From contig JAMAHW010000120.1 of the NCBI GenBank assembly GCA_023627715.1, positions 1-64,000 of the forward strand: a stretch of 64,000 nt of DNA. Direction: 5' to 3'. Below are positions 1-11,666 of this stretch, piece by piece. Each line of letters starts with the position of its first letter. Positions within the stretch are counted from its first letter, which is position 1. The position numbers and the translations under genes are program-made. The notes beneath the pieces were generated by a model, which saw only the letters and a program-made list of their open reading frames with translations, searched no databases and was not told the DNA's origin. Origin of the DNA: Periconia sp. R9002 (taxonomy: Eukaryota; Ascomycota; Dothideomycetes; Pleosporales; Periconiaceae).

Positions 1-420
1 GTTAAAAGATTAAATTAATAATAAAGACTATCTAAAAAGTATAATACGTACTTACTATATACTAATAAAATTTCTAAACTTTATAGCTCTATAGTCTCTA
101 TTAGTTATAGAGATATAGGTCCTATAAAAACGTTTTTATATCTCTATCTATTTTAGTATTTATAAAGTTATAGAGCTATTACGTAACTTAGTTACGTATC
201 TATATTATAGTCTACTTTAGGTCTAAGATCTTAGTCTTTATCTATATTAGGCTACTTATAGTAATTATTAAAACTATACTTACTATAAGTACTAAGAGTA
301 ATTCTATAAGGCACAGCTATAACACTATTAGAGCCCTTAAAATTGTGTTATTAGAGTAAAAGGGCGTTTTTCGTTGGAGTATGTAGCTACCTATTAGCCT
401 GCATTTTTAACCAGTTTGCC
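1..420. repeat. A+T-rich, TpA-rich block (probable RIP-degraded repeat edge)
   Basis: This block is dominated by A, T and TpA steps, with stops in every frame and no usable ORF. Composition changes sharply to about 50% G+C near 420, just before PEX16. In Pezizomycotina such isochore-like blocks are usually transposon remnants mutated by repeat-induced point mutation. I see no terminal repeat or coding remnant that would identify the parent element, and the block runs off the left edge of the window. Confidence 0.6.
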
Positions 421-714
421 ATTTTTTTGATTCTCACCGGATGATAGTCGCACTTTTCAATTCCCCAGAAAATGCTAGGAATCGAATAGCTGCCAGAAAT
501 TGGCTGGAAGACGGAGTGTGGAGAATGTTGGATCTAGGGTCATCGTCCGGCGTATCTCCTCGAACCTCGGCAGCCGCCATAACCCTGCATGACTTCACAA
601 GACATGCCACGCCTCACGCCCCTCGAAATGCCAACCAACCTCCACTCCACACACACTCCCCCACCGACACGTTGACGCGTTCGTACGGAGCACCCAGCCA
701 TTGGGACCGCCAAC
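421..714 (+). promoter_or_regulatory. PEX16 upstream region
   Basis: Short spacer between the A+T-rich block and the PEX16 start codon. It contains an upstream ATG at 441 opening a 101-codon frame that overlaps the PEX16 start at 715 in another frame. Whether that ATG lies in the mRNA is unknown. No clear TATA box is visible. Confidence 0.35.
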
Positions 715-2011
715 ATGTATCGGCAGGCGACGCAAAAGACCTCTGAGGTCTTGTCGCTCCCGGCGCAATACCTCGGCATGTATTCCGACTTCATCACAAA
801 GAATAGCAGCGCTGTGTCGCAGATCGAATCCGCGCTGCGCTCATTGACATACATCATACCTGGTGCGCATTGGCCGTATTTTCATCGGAACTGAGCATAA
901 TGCTGATAATATAAAGGTCGCTTTCGCGAATCTGAAATTGCATCCGAGTCCTGTACGGCCTGAACCCAGTCTCCGTCGCGATAAGCAACTAACATAGTGT
1001 AGTACATAGCGGCGTGCAACTACTCTCCCTATACCATGATTCTCTTCTTTCAAAGGCAATGGCGCGCCTGCCAAACCCACAGCGCCAACATCCCTCACCC
1101 CACAACCGCTATACCAAGTTCTGGACACAGCGGTCACCGACCTACAAGCGCATCGCGCTCGTTCTCCAGATGATTCAATATACAGAACTCCTATGGGAAA
1201 TGGCCGCTAAGAGAAAGGGCGAGAAGGTGCGATGGCGAGTGGTGGTATTGCTGGAGGCTGTCAAGGCTTTGTGCAGGCTACTGCTTTTGCGGCTAACGAA
1301 TCTGAGGCCATTGGTATCACCACCGCTGCCGCAGAGAGAGGTTGACCCAAGCTCACTGGAGGACTCGTCCGCATCTGCAAATGGGATGGACACACCGCCA
1401 AGCGAACAGGCAGTGGAAGAAGAGAACTGGAAAATGCCCCGGACCGGATTATCCATGCCAAGCCTGCCCGACTCCTCAGATATCTCGAGCTATCTCCTTT
1501 CCAAGGTCCTTACCGCAGACGATATCAAACCTCCGAAAGCGCTGCTCCACAGAGTGAGTGGGAAGGGTGAGATCGCTGAGGTGCTTTACATCCTCCGGCC
1601 AGTCATATATGCACTTGCTATGCAGCATTTCAGCGGGGATAGAAAGAGCTGGCGTCCGTGGTTGATCGGCTTGAGCATAGAATACGGAGCCCGGCAACTC
1701 GCCAAGAACGATTTCCAGGAAAGACTTGCCGGTGGACTGAGAGGTCTGACTGGACTGGAGAAGGAGGAGCTCAGAAAGCGTGGGTGGTCTATGGGCTGGT
1801 GGATGATGCGTGGCGCTTTCTACGAGAACATCACCAAGTAAGTGTCCTTCTGCAGGAGAAGTGAATATGCACTGACGCCATGAACAGGGCTTGGATTCAC
1901 TCTATTACTGGAAAGCTCCGAAATAAGCCCATCCTTGATATCGTTGGAGGCGTCATTGAGGATTACGAGTTCCTTTGGGACCAGTATTATTTCCCCACGG
2001 CTACTCTTTGA
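715..2011 (+). CDS. PEX16: Peroxisomal membrane protein Pex16 (peroxin-16)
   Basis: Pex16 is an integral peroxisomal membrane peroxin involved in peroxisome biogenesis and, in filamentous fungi, Woronin body formation. Four exons fit: 715-862, 917-947, 998-1837 and 1888-2011, giving 380 aa, the usual fungal Pex16 length. Family signatures visible are the VVHSGVQLLSLYHDSLL block at the exon 2/3 junction, the YTKFW...YKRIALVLQMIQYTELLWEM segment, and the C-terminal block ending IEDYEFLWDQYYFPTATL. A Ser/Pro-rich acidic linker (about residues 170-220) separates the two conserved halves. The start at 715 is the first ATG in phase with the spliced reading frame. The donor of intron 2 (GTCCTG at 948) is unusual but is the only one that keeps phase with the conserved block, so that small border is less certain. 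The gene precedes RPN8 on the same strand by about 520 bp. Confidence 0.9.
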
Positions 2012-2532
2012 TTTCCCTACCTTTTTCTTTTGTATAAATTTTATATCCGGCGGCGATTTATGAATTTTTCTTTTGGTAGGATAGGGTGGGTGTACGATAG
2101 CATTTGGTACGGATGGTTTCTGCATATCCGGGTGATGATGATATATCAAATGGATATGGAGGGTTTTTGGATTGGATTTGGACTTCTGACATAGCCTCTA
2201 TACTGTATCGTATTGCGTTGGATATTGCTTGTAATGATCGAGTTGAAAATTGAAGCTCTTTAATTCAAAGGACATATACAATACCCGAACTTGAATGTCA
2301 CACGATAGGCGAATAAAGCCGTCTTCGAGAGGAGCGTTTGAGGGTGCCTGACGGGATGGCGGGATTGTGGTCCGAGCTTTAAGCTTCGATAACCATCATA
2401 CCTTGAGCCGCATCATCAACACACAATTCCAACCGCAGCCCCAGCTCCCCACCAACAGTCCCTCTCACCCTCCATCTCGACCCACGTGAACCTATTCCTC
2501 TCCTGCGCAAATTCTTAATCGGCTCCTCAAAC
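2012..2532. other. PEX16-RPN8 spacer
   Basis: PEX16 3' region and RPN8 promoter. The last ~130 bases before the RPN8 ATG are C/T-rich on the + strand, as is common in fungal promoters. No other feature is supported. Confidence 0.4.
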
Positions 2533-3792
2533 ATGCCCGCCACGACAGCAGAGACGCTGTCTCTCGTGACTCGCAACGTCACGGTCGCACCTCTCGTCCT
2601 CCTCTCCGCAGCAGACCACTACGGCCGACAGGCAAAAGGCACACGGAAACGAGTAGTCGGTGTACTCCTGGGACAGAACGATGGCAAGAACGTGCGGGTA
2701 TCCAACAGTTTCGCCGGTACGCACATTCACATCCCCCGCTATTTCGCCGCTTCTTACCTTCCGGTACCTTGGAGCGGCAAACTTGGAGTATGAACTAACA
2801 ACGGAATGCAGTGCCGTTCGAGGAAGATGAGAAAGACCCCTCGGTGTGGTTCCTGGATCACAACTATGTTGAGTCGATGAACGATATGTTCAAGAAGGTG
2901 AATGCGCGGGAGAAGCTGATTGGGTGGTATCACACTGGCCCCAAGCTACGTGCGTCGGATCTCGAGATCAACGAGCTATTTAAGAGATATACGCCGAACC
3001 CGCTGCTTGTCATCGTCGACGTGCAGCCGAAGGAAGTGGGCGTACCCACAGATGCGTACTTTGCGGTGGAGGAGATCAAGGATGTAAGTTGCTCAAATAG
3101 TGCTGAAAGATAATTTATATTCGGTATTCAGCAGTTTTGGGTGAGGAACAAAAACTGACACTATCAAACAGGACGGCACAACCACCTCAAAGACGTTCGT
3201 ACACACACCCTCATTAATCGAGGCCGAGGAAGCAGAAGAAATCGGTGTCGAGCACCTCCTCCGAGATATCCGCGATGTCGCCGTCGGCACTCTTTCCACC
3301 CGCATCACCTCACAACTCCAGTCGCTCCAAGGGCTGCACCTCCGCCTGCGCGACATTGGCCAATACCTACAGAAGGTCCTGGACGGCGACCTCCCCGTCA
3401 ACCACGCCATCCTCGGCAACCTGCAAGACGTATTCAACCTGCTCCCGAATCTATCAACGCCAAAACCGACCCCAGTCGGAGGAGCAACGAACGGAGTTGG
3501 ACCGGCATCCGGGGCCGCGGCAGGGCTGGACAACGGCGAGCTGGCGCGCGCCATGAGCGTCAAGACGAACGACCAGCTGATGGCCATCTACCTGTCGAGT
3601 CTGATCCGCGCCATAACGGCGTTCCACGACCTGATCGAGAACAAGATCCAGAACAAGCAGCAGGCGGAGGACAAGGAGGGCAAGAAGGACGAGGGAGACG
3701 GCAAGGAGAAGAAGGCCAACGGCGCGAATGGCGAGGCGAAGGACGGCGACAAGGAGAAAGAGAAGGGGAAGGATGACAAGAAGAAGGGTTGA
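2533..3792 (+). CDS. RPN8: 26S proteasome regulatory subunit Rpn8 (MPN/Mov34 domain)
   Basis: Rpn8 is the catalytically inactive MPN partner of the deubiquitinase Rpn11 in the proteasome lid. Three exons (2533-2716, 2812-3083, 3172-3792) give 358 aa. The N-terminal MPN domain begins with [17 protein letters not shown] and continues VVGVLLGQ. The segment [20 protein letters not shown] replaces the JAMM metal-binding motif with a non-catalytic version, as in Rpn8/PSMD7. The central part ([17 protein letters not shown] and following) forms the helical dimerisation tail. The last ~50 residues are a Lys/Glu/Asp-rich tail ([16 protein letters not shown] and onward) ending KKKG, similar in type to the KEKE tail of the metazoan orthologue. 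All splice sites are canonical and in phase. Confidence 0.95.
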
Positions 3793-5384
3793 TTTCGGAG
3801 CATGTAGTGGGAGGGAGCGGCTCAACGACCGGGAAATGGAATGTGGAAAATGGGAAAGAATAGAAAAAGTCACGGGTTCCATGAAAGAAAGGCCCTGCTG
3901 AATGATGAATCGATGAATATCACAAGAGAGACATGTCGACACTTGTTGCATTTTGTGCATGCATGCTTTGTGGAATCTCGGCATAGGACTAGACTAGCTA
4001 ACCTAGCTAGCTGTGACTGGATTGGATGTGTATAATAGGAATATATACCACCGAGAGGTCTCTCATTCTTCTTTCCCTGTTCCTATCTTTCTTTTTTATA
4101 TTGCTTTCTTGGGGGTTTGTGGGGGTTGTCTTTGTACAGTGGGTGAGTTAGGTGAGTTAAGAAAAAGAAGTTAGGTAAGTGTGTGTATGTGTACTTCCCC
4201 CCCTTTCCCCCTTTCCCCCTTACCTATAGGAACGTGAACGTGAATGTAAACGAAAATGTTAAATTTAGGGGGGGAAAAGAAAAGAATATAAAGCAGAAGA
4301 AGGAAGAAAACGCGTTGAAACGCTTTCTTTCTTTCTTACTTTTTTTTTTGGCCCTCGATTAAGTTTATAAATGGCTACAAATGGCTAACCTTCTTTCTCC
4401 TTTACCCTATACCTACCTACCTACCTAGGTATTTTTTCTTCTTCTCTTTACTCTCCCCCCCTTTACCCTTCATTTCTTTCCCTTTTCCTTCCCCTTGGAC
4501 AGTTAGGTAGGTAGGTACTCATCTCCTGAAGTCTAAACTCGTACATGTTGATCCCCGCGATCTAGTTTCCGGTCTTTAGGAATTTTGGGACTTTGGATAC
4601 ATTCCATTCATTTATTACACACGGTGGTGGTAATGAAACGAAAAACGAAAACCAACCCCCAATTCACACGAAAATATTCCCGGCGGCATTTTTTTTTTGG
4701 GGGGGGAGAGGGTTTGAGATTATTGGGAAGGTTGAGGTAGGTAGGTAGGTAGGTAGGTTGTGGTTATTTAACTTTTTTGCGTTTGCGTTGTTTGGTTAGG
4801 TTGAAGTTGGAGATTTGTGTGTACATGTATGTATGTGTGGAAATAGGGGCTTAGGTAGGTTATGTATGTATGTATGTATGTAAGAAGGAGGGAGGGATGT
4901 TAGATGGGGACTGGTAAATGATAGTTTGAGGGATGTGGGGGATTTGGAGAACCAGAGGGGGTGTATAGATATGAGGAAGGACTAAGGCATGTAAGAGGAG
5001 GTATGTAGGTATGTGTCGTGGTGTTTGATGTAATGAAAGGGGGGGTTTTGTTGGAGGGAATAAGGATATGATAAAGGGCAAATAAAGTAAGAGATAGTAG
5101 GCGCAAGGGGGCGGATGGATGTTGAGATTTTTTTGCATTGGGGATTATATGTATATATATTTTTTATATCTAATTTCTGCACTGCAGCGTGTGATTAGGA
5201 ACATGACGAGGAGGAAAAGGAGAAAGAGAGGGTATCATGATAGGTTAAAGTACATGTTCTCGTAGCAGGTTCTACTTTGTTGCTGCTGCTTCTTTGCATG
5301 CAGCGAGGAAGATGGGGTTTTGTTATTCCCAGTAGGAAAATGTAGTTATACTCAGCGATGTGAAATTGTTGAGAAGGAACCGTC
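3793..5384. other. Low-complexity spacer between convergent RPN8 and SWIM gene
   Basis: No convincing gene. The stretch carries many simple repeats: pyrimidine runs near 4200-4220 and 4440-4490, a CTAC tract near 4415, a GGTA tract at about 4735-4758, a TATG tract at about 4862-4882 and several G runs. It holds the 3' regions of the two convergent flanking genes. The reverse-strand ORFs between 4860 and 5180 are translations of repeats. Confidence 0.5.
4733..4758. repeat. GGTA tetranucleotide microsatellite
   Basis: A perfect run of about six AGGT/GGTA units. Shorter copies of the same unit recur through the spacers of this window (about 4505-4515, 9801-9815 and 36015-36035). Confidence 0.75.
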
Positions 5385-6500
5385 TCAATCCCCCCATCCC
5401 GCAGCCCACCCAGCCGCCTCCTCGGGCGCAACCACGCGATCCACGACAAACGCGCCAAACAAACCCTCGCACTTCTCCGCGAGGACGCAGGCGAGGAGGT
5501 GCTTGCACATGGGCACACTCGACCCATCGTCGTCGCGACTCAGGCCGCCGAACCTCCACTCGGCGTCGTCCGCATGCCAGACAGCCTCGCCGCCACCACG
5601 ACGACGCTCGACATCTGCATTCCACACGGGCGGGAACGCAGAAAACGCAAACGCAGGACACGAGCAGTTCCACGCGCGCAGACGGACTTCGTAGGACGTG
5701 TTTGACTCGTAGGCGGTGGAGAAGCGCGAGGAGCGGTGTTGTGCCGAGCGGACGTAGTACACAATCTCCGATCGTGAGGCTTCTTCACGACGCAGCGGGA
5801 CCGAAGGGATGTCTGGTTTGGGACGCGTCGTGTGGAGATGTGTGCTTGGGCTTGTGGCTGAGGCTGTCGGTGTGACGGTGCTTACGACGTTCTCGGCGGG
5901 GGGTGCAACGAGGGGGGAGGGCCCAATGGCTTGGGCGGAGGTCCCGGGAGCTTGGGGGCCCGTGTCGGGGGGATGGGTTTGTCCGGGTGAGGTGGTGGTG
6001 GTGGTTGGATATGGGTTAATGGTAGACGCTGCTGGTGGTGGTGACGCTGGCGCGGGATTGAGAGCCGAGGGTTGCTTCTTCGGGTCGTGTGTTTCGTGTG
6101 TTTCTGTTTGGTTTGGATGGTTTGGGTGAGGCGGTGGAGTGTGTTTGGGATGATTTCTCAGAGAGGGAGAAACCGTGGAGGTGCCATTTTGGAGAGCGGC
6201 GGTTGGTGCTGTTACTGCTTCGGGTCGTTGTACGTGAAACCTTGTGACAAGCCTCCGATCTAGCAGATCCAAGGCAGGCAGCAGTTCGTTTTGAAAAAGC
6301 ACATGCAGCGTCATCAATTGCTTCTTGACGGATTCGGAGGCATGGCTGAGCGGGTTGGATGCGCCCGCGGATGCTGGAGTGGTGGTGATGGGAGCAGTGG
6401 TAGCGGTCACGTCAGCGGCACGATGCGGAAGTGTGTTTAGTGAGTTGAGCAGCTTGGTTACGAATTCGCGTGACGAGGGTAAGTCATTCGGTGATGACAT
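5385..6500 (-). CDS. SWS1: SWIM zinc-finger protein, Sws1/ZSWIM7/Shu2 family
   Basis: Sws1-type proteins are subunits of the Shu complex that supports Rad51-dependent homologous recombination. Counted from the ATG at 6500 the protein has 371 aa. The N-terminus has a helical segment (VKKQLMTLHVLFQNELLPAL then DLLDRRLVTRF) typical of the family. The C-terminus has the SWIM signature: WNCSCPAFAF, then MCKHLLACVLAEKC, supplying the C-x-C ... C-x-H ligands. Between the two CxC and CxH halves there are about 40 residues, more than in vertebrate ZSWIM7. The middle (about residues 90-230) is a Pro/Thr/Ser-rich linker without recognisable domain. Part of this linker could be an unrecognised intron, but the frame is open throughout. 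An earlier in-frame ATG at 6530 exists; 6500 (MSSPNDLP) is preferred because the extension looks like leader sequence. Confidence 0.7.
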   Translation of the reverse strand: MSSPNDLPSSREFVTKLLNSLNTLPHRAADVTATTAPITTTPASAGASNPLSHASESVKKQLMTLHVLFQNELLPALDLLDRRLVTRFHVQRPEAVTAPTAALQNGTSTVSPSLRNHPKHTPPPHPNHPNQTETHETHDPKKQPSALNPAPASPPPAASTINPYPTTTTTSPGQTHPPDTGPQAPGTSAQAIGPSPLVAPPAENVVSTVTPTASATSPSTHLHTTRPKPDIPSVPLRREEASRSEIVYYVRSAQHRSSRFSTAYESNTSYEVRLRAWNCSCPAFAFSAFPPVWNADVERRRGGGEAVWHADDAEWRFGGLSRDDDGSSVPMCKHLLACVLAEKCEGLFGAFVVDRVVAPEEAAGWAAGWGD

Positions 6501-9500
6501 GGTTGCGACATGATGTGAGCACAAACGCAAAGACGGTGAGGTGAGGCTTGACGCTTGCCATTGTCGTCCGTTGACTTGATTGCAGCGGTCGGAATAAAGT
6601 TGTGATAAGATAAAAAAGTTGCGGGGGCGTCAAGGACGCGACGCTAAGAACCGCGAGCTCGGACAGTCTTCGGTACAGTTGCTTTGGGCGCACGTCACAC
6701 GTGGGCGGACGCTGCTCCATCGATTGCAGATCGCGATCTACAGCCATACATGTAACCACAGCATTTTGCGATGGAAAGACACTGGAACTCTGAAACATTC
6801 TAGTTGCTTGGTGAGGAATGTTGTGTTTGGCGGTGTAGAGTGGGTAGACACATCGGGAGGTTAGTGGACTAGCTGATGATTGACAAATTGTATTGAACGG
6901 ACGAAATAGGTCTCGATTCTCATTTGCGAAGAAATACAGTTGAACTGAACCTCCCGATATGCGGCGTCCCGACGTGTCTACTCTCTGTAGGTGCGCGGGT
7001 ATTTTTTCTAGATGTTCTTTTGGCGTATTGGTTGCATCCGTGTGTAAGATCGTGGAATCATCAGAATCTGTGATAAGTCATACAAACAACTTCCACCTTC
7101 TTCCTTCCTTGCATATACACATACATAGCCAAGAGGCCTGATCCTCACTCACCGCCTCCAATCGCGCCCACCTACATGTGTAAGAAACTTGGAAGTTGGG
7201 CGATCTGTAGTACCTTCCTGTATACAAAGTACCGCCGAGAAGGCATACGCGGCGGGAATAAGATGGGATGGACCCGGGAGAGTTCTGGATCCACGTTTTT
7301 GCCTTGAAATATTTTGGGCAGGAATCATATAGCGGGCAACTCGTCATCAACCAGGATACAGTTTGGTATCGATGCGAGAATGCGAGAACATACAAGCCCT
7401 ACAGAGCCTTCGTGCCCACGTCTATCATCTTCCTGTGTCTATGCAGCTAGAGAATAAACTATTTCACGTTAGTCGAGCAAGTGAATACAAAGGTCATTAG
7501 TGCGCAGATTTGGGTCGTAGACATGCAATTGAGCAATGTGTCCATTTCCCAACTCTCCAACGAAAACGGCATTGGGCATTGTCAGCTTACCGACAGCGAG
7601 ACGGACGATAATGGACATGGCGCCTGAAGTCCGCTTTCTGGTCGCAAAACGCCGCGCGCGCCAGCTAGTGGTTACGGAATAGTAATCCATCCCTGCTGAA
7701 CAATTACGGTAAGCGATGCGGTCGCCGAGTCGAGATTGCCTGACTGGCTCATCATCGGTGCTTTGGCACACCGCTCAGAGAGGCGCGGCGTACGTCTAGG
7801 TGGATCATATAGCCCTTGGGCCGGATCCAACTTGAATGGCGCGCGCTGGCGGCGAAGCAGCACAATGGCGAATATGGACATTGCGTGTTGCTGTTTGTTG
7901 CCTTTGGAGGCGGGTTGAAACAAGGGCTTCTGGGGCGGAGGACAGGACGGGGAAGGGCAGAGCGTGGCAGATGCAGGGACCTCGCAAGTCGTGGGCATTG
8001 GCCTATCGGGGTCACAAATGCGCGGGACGGGAAATGCAGATCGCAAGAGTGTCGCGCAGGGCGGGGTTCTCCAAACGATGGCCCCATGACAAACACGGCG
8101 CCATGCATCGTTACAGACTCTAGTCTGGTGAGTTGGGGGAACCAGTCCACGGCCCACCGTTATCAATGGATGGCATCAAGTGAAGCATTGCATCCATTCG
8201 GCCATGGGGGTGCACGACTGATCCAACTCTTATCCGTTCCAATGGGAGTGTCAGATGGACGAGACGGACCAGGTCATGCCACAGCCATGACGAAAAGAGA
8301 TAGGAACGAAGGGGGGAATGGTGTGGGCCAAAAGAGCAGGCAATCAATGGAGCGATAGATAATGGAGTGAGTGGTATAGTGGCCGGTGAGGGGTAATGGT
8401 CAACGAGAAGGCTCGCACGGCGTCCAAGGTCAGGCACAAGTCCCCTTTTGGATCAATTCGCCCGTCTACGGCCAAAAGTCGACCGATTGCAGTAGAGGGA
8501 GGGCGGCATGGGGCGGCCTTGGGAGGGTTTGGCTGCACAGCCCAGCAAGCGCGGTATGCCCTGCAAAATCCCGAAATAGCGACTTGGGAGGGCATTGATA
8601 TCAATCAATGAATTCAATCGTCGAGCAGGAGGATACGGACGATGACGATGAGGAGCATGGACGAGAGAGTGAGTGTGGGGATTCGTACCGGTAATTTACC
8701 GCCCCATGCAGCAGCCAGCAATCGATAAGACGAGCAAACTCCGACCGATAACGATAACACACCTCTCCCTTCTCGTAAGCATGACCCCCTTGATGCGATT
8801 CGAGGGCGAGATGGTGTGACGATGCGATCTCGTGAGAGCCTCAGCTGCTCCTCAACAACCCGGCACGAGTCTGTCTTCAGTGGGGGGCAGTCATTTATTT
8901 TGGGATCATGGTGGTGTTCACCTGAGACCAGCCGCTTTCACATGCGAAAAGGTGTGGCGCACCAGGCCGGGGTGTATGGAGACCAGACAGGCTGTGAGTA
9001 CGAAGACAACTCGCCGCCGTCAGATGGACAAGAGCGCAATCCCAATGGGCAATGGCAAGCAGACACTAAAGCACTGTCTGTAACTTGAAGTCAATTCTGG
9101 GTGGACAAGCGCGTGGCGTATTGCATGACCCATGGTCGCCAAGCAGAAGAGAGCGTATTGTAGCAGAGATACAGCGGGCGTCACGAGACCCCAATCATCA
9201 CCCGGCGAATGAGCGGCGGCGCTGGCGGCTATATCGGGTTTGAGAGTAGTCTCGCATCATGACTGGCTGGCGACGACGAACTCAACCCCCCGTCACCGTC
9301 GCCTTCTGTTCAGTCTGGATGGATGGAGGGTATCGCAACGACAGTAGCTACGTTTTGCTTTGCCCTCTAATGCCCGTCGCCGAACGGTGGGTAGGAACGC
9401 AGTGGGGTGCATTAACGCAGAGAGGAATGTGGCAGGTTGGGCGGTGCCGGTCTTGGGAGTAGGGACATGTCAATCCACCATGACCGAGAGATGGTACTTG

Positions 9501-11666
9501 GTGGCAGCGGGACTGTGGAGCGAGTCGAAACCCAATGTCCCCTGCCTGTAACCATGGATTTAACGTCAGGCTCTCTCTGCTCGACGAGCAAACGGCGCCT
9601 GCATTCTTCCTCAGGCCCCAGAATTACGTGGGTTGACCGGGTGGCAGGCAGCAGCCAGTGTTTGTTACATTCCTTGCAGCCTAGTTACTGTGCAAGTTTG
9701 TTCTACACCGGACGACGGACAAGGACAGACAGACAAAGCGACAGAGAACGAGGCCGCTACCGGTCAATGTGCACTGCAGGCGCATGAAAGGAGACACGAT
9801 GTGTAGGTAGGTAGGCAGGTATTCTGTTCACTTGCATACGGGAATCGTTGTTTAGTGGCAGCGGCGGGCGAAGTGTAATTACACGGTACACGTGTTGGCG
9901 AGCACCAGGCTGTGGCCAGAAGTGGTCCAATGGGACTGCTACAAGTCGCAGCGGAATGAGGCAAGAGCATTGAGTGCGGCCTGCAAGCATTGATTGAATG
10001 GATTGATGGTGGTGCTGGCAGTAAGGTGAAGTGGTGGAATTGGCGTCTGTCGTGAATTGAGGAGGGGAGAGGATGTGGGAGGCGTCGAGTGAAGGACGGA
10101 AGCAGAAATGACGCCACGCCGCATTGGCATGGGAATGGGATACGTACCGTGGTAGGTACATATGTAATTATGTACATAGGTACGCAATACGGATGGACAA
10201 TTCGGTATCCATTATTGGAAGTTTTCAAGTGTGCACTCAGTGATTCAATTGAGTAGGTAGTTAGGCAGTTGTGGTGTGGTGTGGTGTAGTGTAGGGTAGG
10301 GCAGTGAATCCAGAGTAGGTAGTGTACTAGTTTGGTGGTGGTGGTGTAATTGTAATGGGAAGGCGCAGGGGGGGTGTGACCCTGGTCGCTCATCATGTAT
10401 GTACCATGGCAATCGATCCTCTCTCTTCTCTTCCTATTCCCCCTTAGTATCTCTTCTACAGTACATATTTTGTGTATTTCATATAGCCATCATCTGCCAT
10501 GTCGCCGCTACATACGCTAAACACACCCCTGGAGAAAAGAAAAGCAGACGGATTGATTGAGTCACACACGGTGACTACTTAGCAATGCCTAGTTGCCTGG
10601 TTGGCTGCCTCCTTCGCTGCGCTTCCATTCACTTCTTGGCCACAGCCTACACCCAGGCAGCCAGGCAATTCGTCAGCCGCGGCCGCGCAACAATCATTCA
10701 GTAGGTATTGTATTCATGATCAAGGCTAGGGTGGGATAGACGTGTTATCAAGGCTAGGGTGGACGGTACTGTAGTAAACACTAAGTAGGTAGTAGTGCTA
10801 AGTTGGGGTAGGCAGATGATGGATGATGAGGAGGGCAGACAGGACAGGGCAATGCAAATGCGCACATGAGCCGTAGCACACACACACACACACCACACCC
10901 ACCCTCTTTGTTCGCATGGTTTCAGCGGTGCTCGCCCAACTGACCTACCTATGTACTAACTCCCATTTCCTTGTTCTCTGCGCCGCTGCAGCCTGCTGTT
11001 GAAACACGACCTCTCTCTCGTCATTCATAAACCCTCCCATTCCCCCCCACCACTCCCCTTCCCCCCAAGAAGGACTGACTGCATTGCCCGAGAGAAAGCA
11101 ACAACTCTTTTTTTCTTCTCTTTCTGGTCTGGCCCCAAACATTATCAATTGCCATTCACCAGTCCCCATTCACCCCATCCATTGACTCAATTGCCCCCCC
11201 TGTTATTCTTCTTCTCGTTGCGCAATACCACAATCCTGCTGCCTCCATCACCACATTAACTCCGTCACACTGCCAACCCTTCCTCCTCTGTGACTAATCG
11301 CCCTCCTCGTACCCTCTGGACATACCCGGACCATTGATCTTTCGTCCGTTGCCCGACAAACCCATTCACATCTTTCTCTCGCGTTCCACGGATACGGTCA
11401 GCCTGCCGCCAGCCTACTTATAGGCCGTCTTCGCCCCTCAGCCCAGCCCAACCCAACACTTCTTCACAGTCATACCACTACGCCTCCACTCAAAGCGCTT
11501 TGCTGCTGGCACCAATCCACCCTGTCCCTCGCAGCACCCAACCAATCAGCCGACCAATTGCACTGCTGCCTGCCCGCTCCCGACGCGCCATTGCGACGTT
11601 AAAGCCCCTCCCGCCCCAGCGCCCCAATTCACTGCGCAAACACCACACAACCCTTCCACACACGCC
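6501..11666. other. 5.2 kb gene-free region upstream of the SWIRM gene
   Basis: This is the longest stretch without a supported gene. G+C is ordinary, so it is not a RIP block. ORFs up to ~210 codons occur on both strands but overlap each other, lack family resemblance and have no plausible intron structure. The right end (about 10900-11660) is strongly C/T-rich on the + strand and most likely belongs to the promoter and 5' leader of the SWIRM gene. Near 10100-10400 there are GGTA and GGTGTG short repeats. The stretch could hold a non-coding RNA or a large regulatory region; the sequence alone does not show which. Confidence 0.45.
6844..6981. repeat. Imperfect interrupted inverted repeat
   Basis: The left arm GTAGACACATCGGGAGGTT (6844-6862) is matched in reverse complement by two separated pieces: AACCTCCCGAT at 6948-6958 and CGACGTGTCTAC at 6970-6981 (one mismatch). 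The loop is about 85 bases. Its function is unknown; it could be a small terminal-inverted-repeat remnant. Confidence 0.45.

Noticed and set aside
7672..8358. Overlapping ORFs of 132-180 codons on both strands
   Set aside because: Several frames are open at once because the sequence is CpG-rich with few stops; none resembles a known family or shows a consistent exon structure.
9757..10396. Minus-strand ORF of 210 codons
   Set aside because: Translation is Thr/Pro/His/Tyr low complexity arising from GGTA/GTGG repeats on the other strand.
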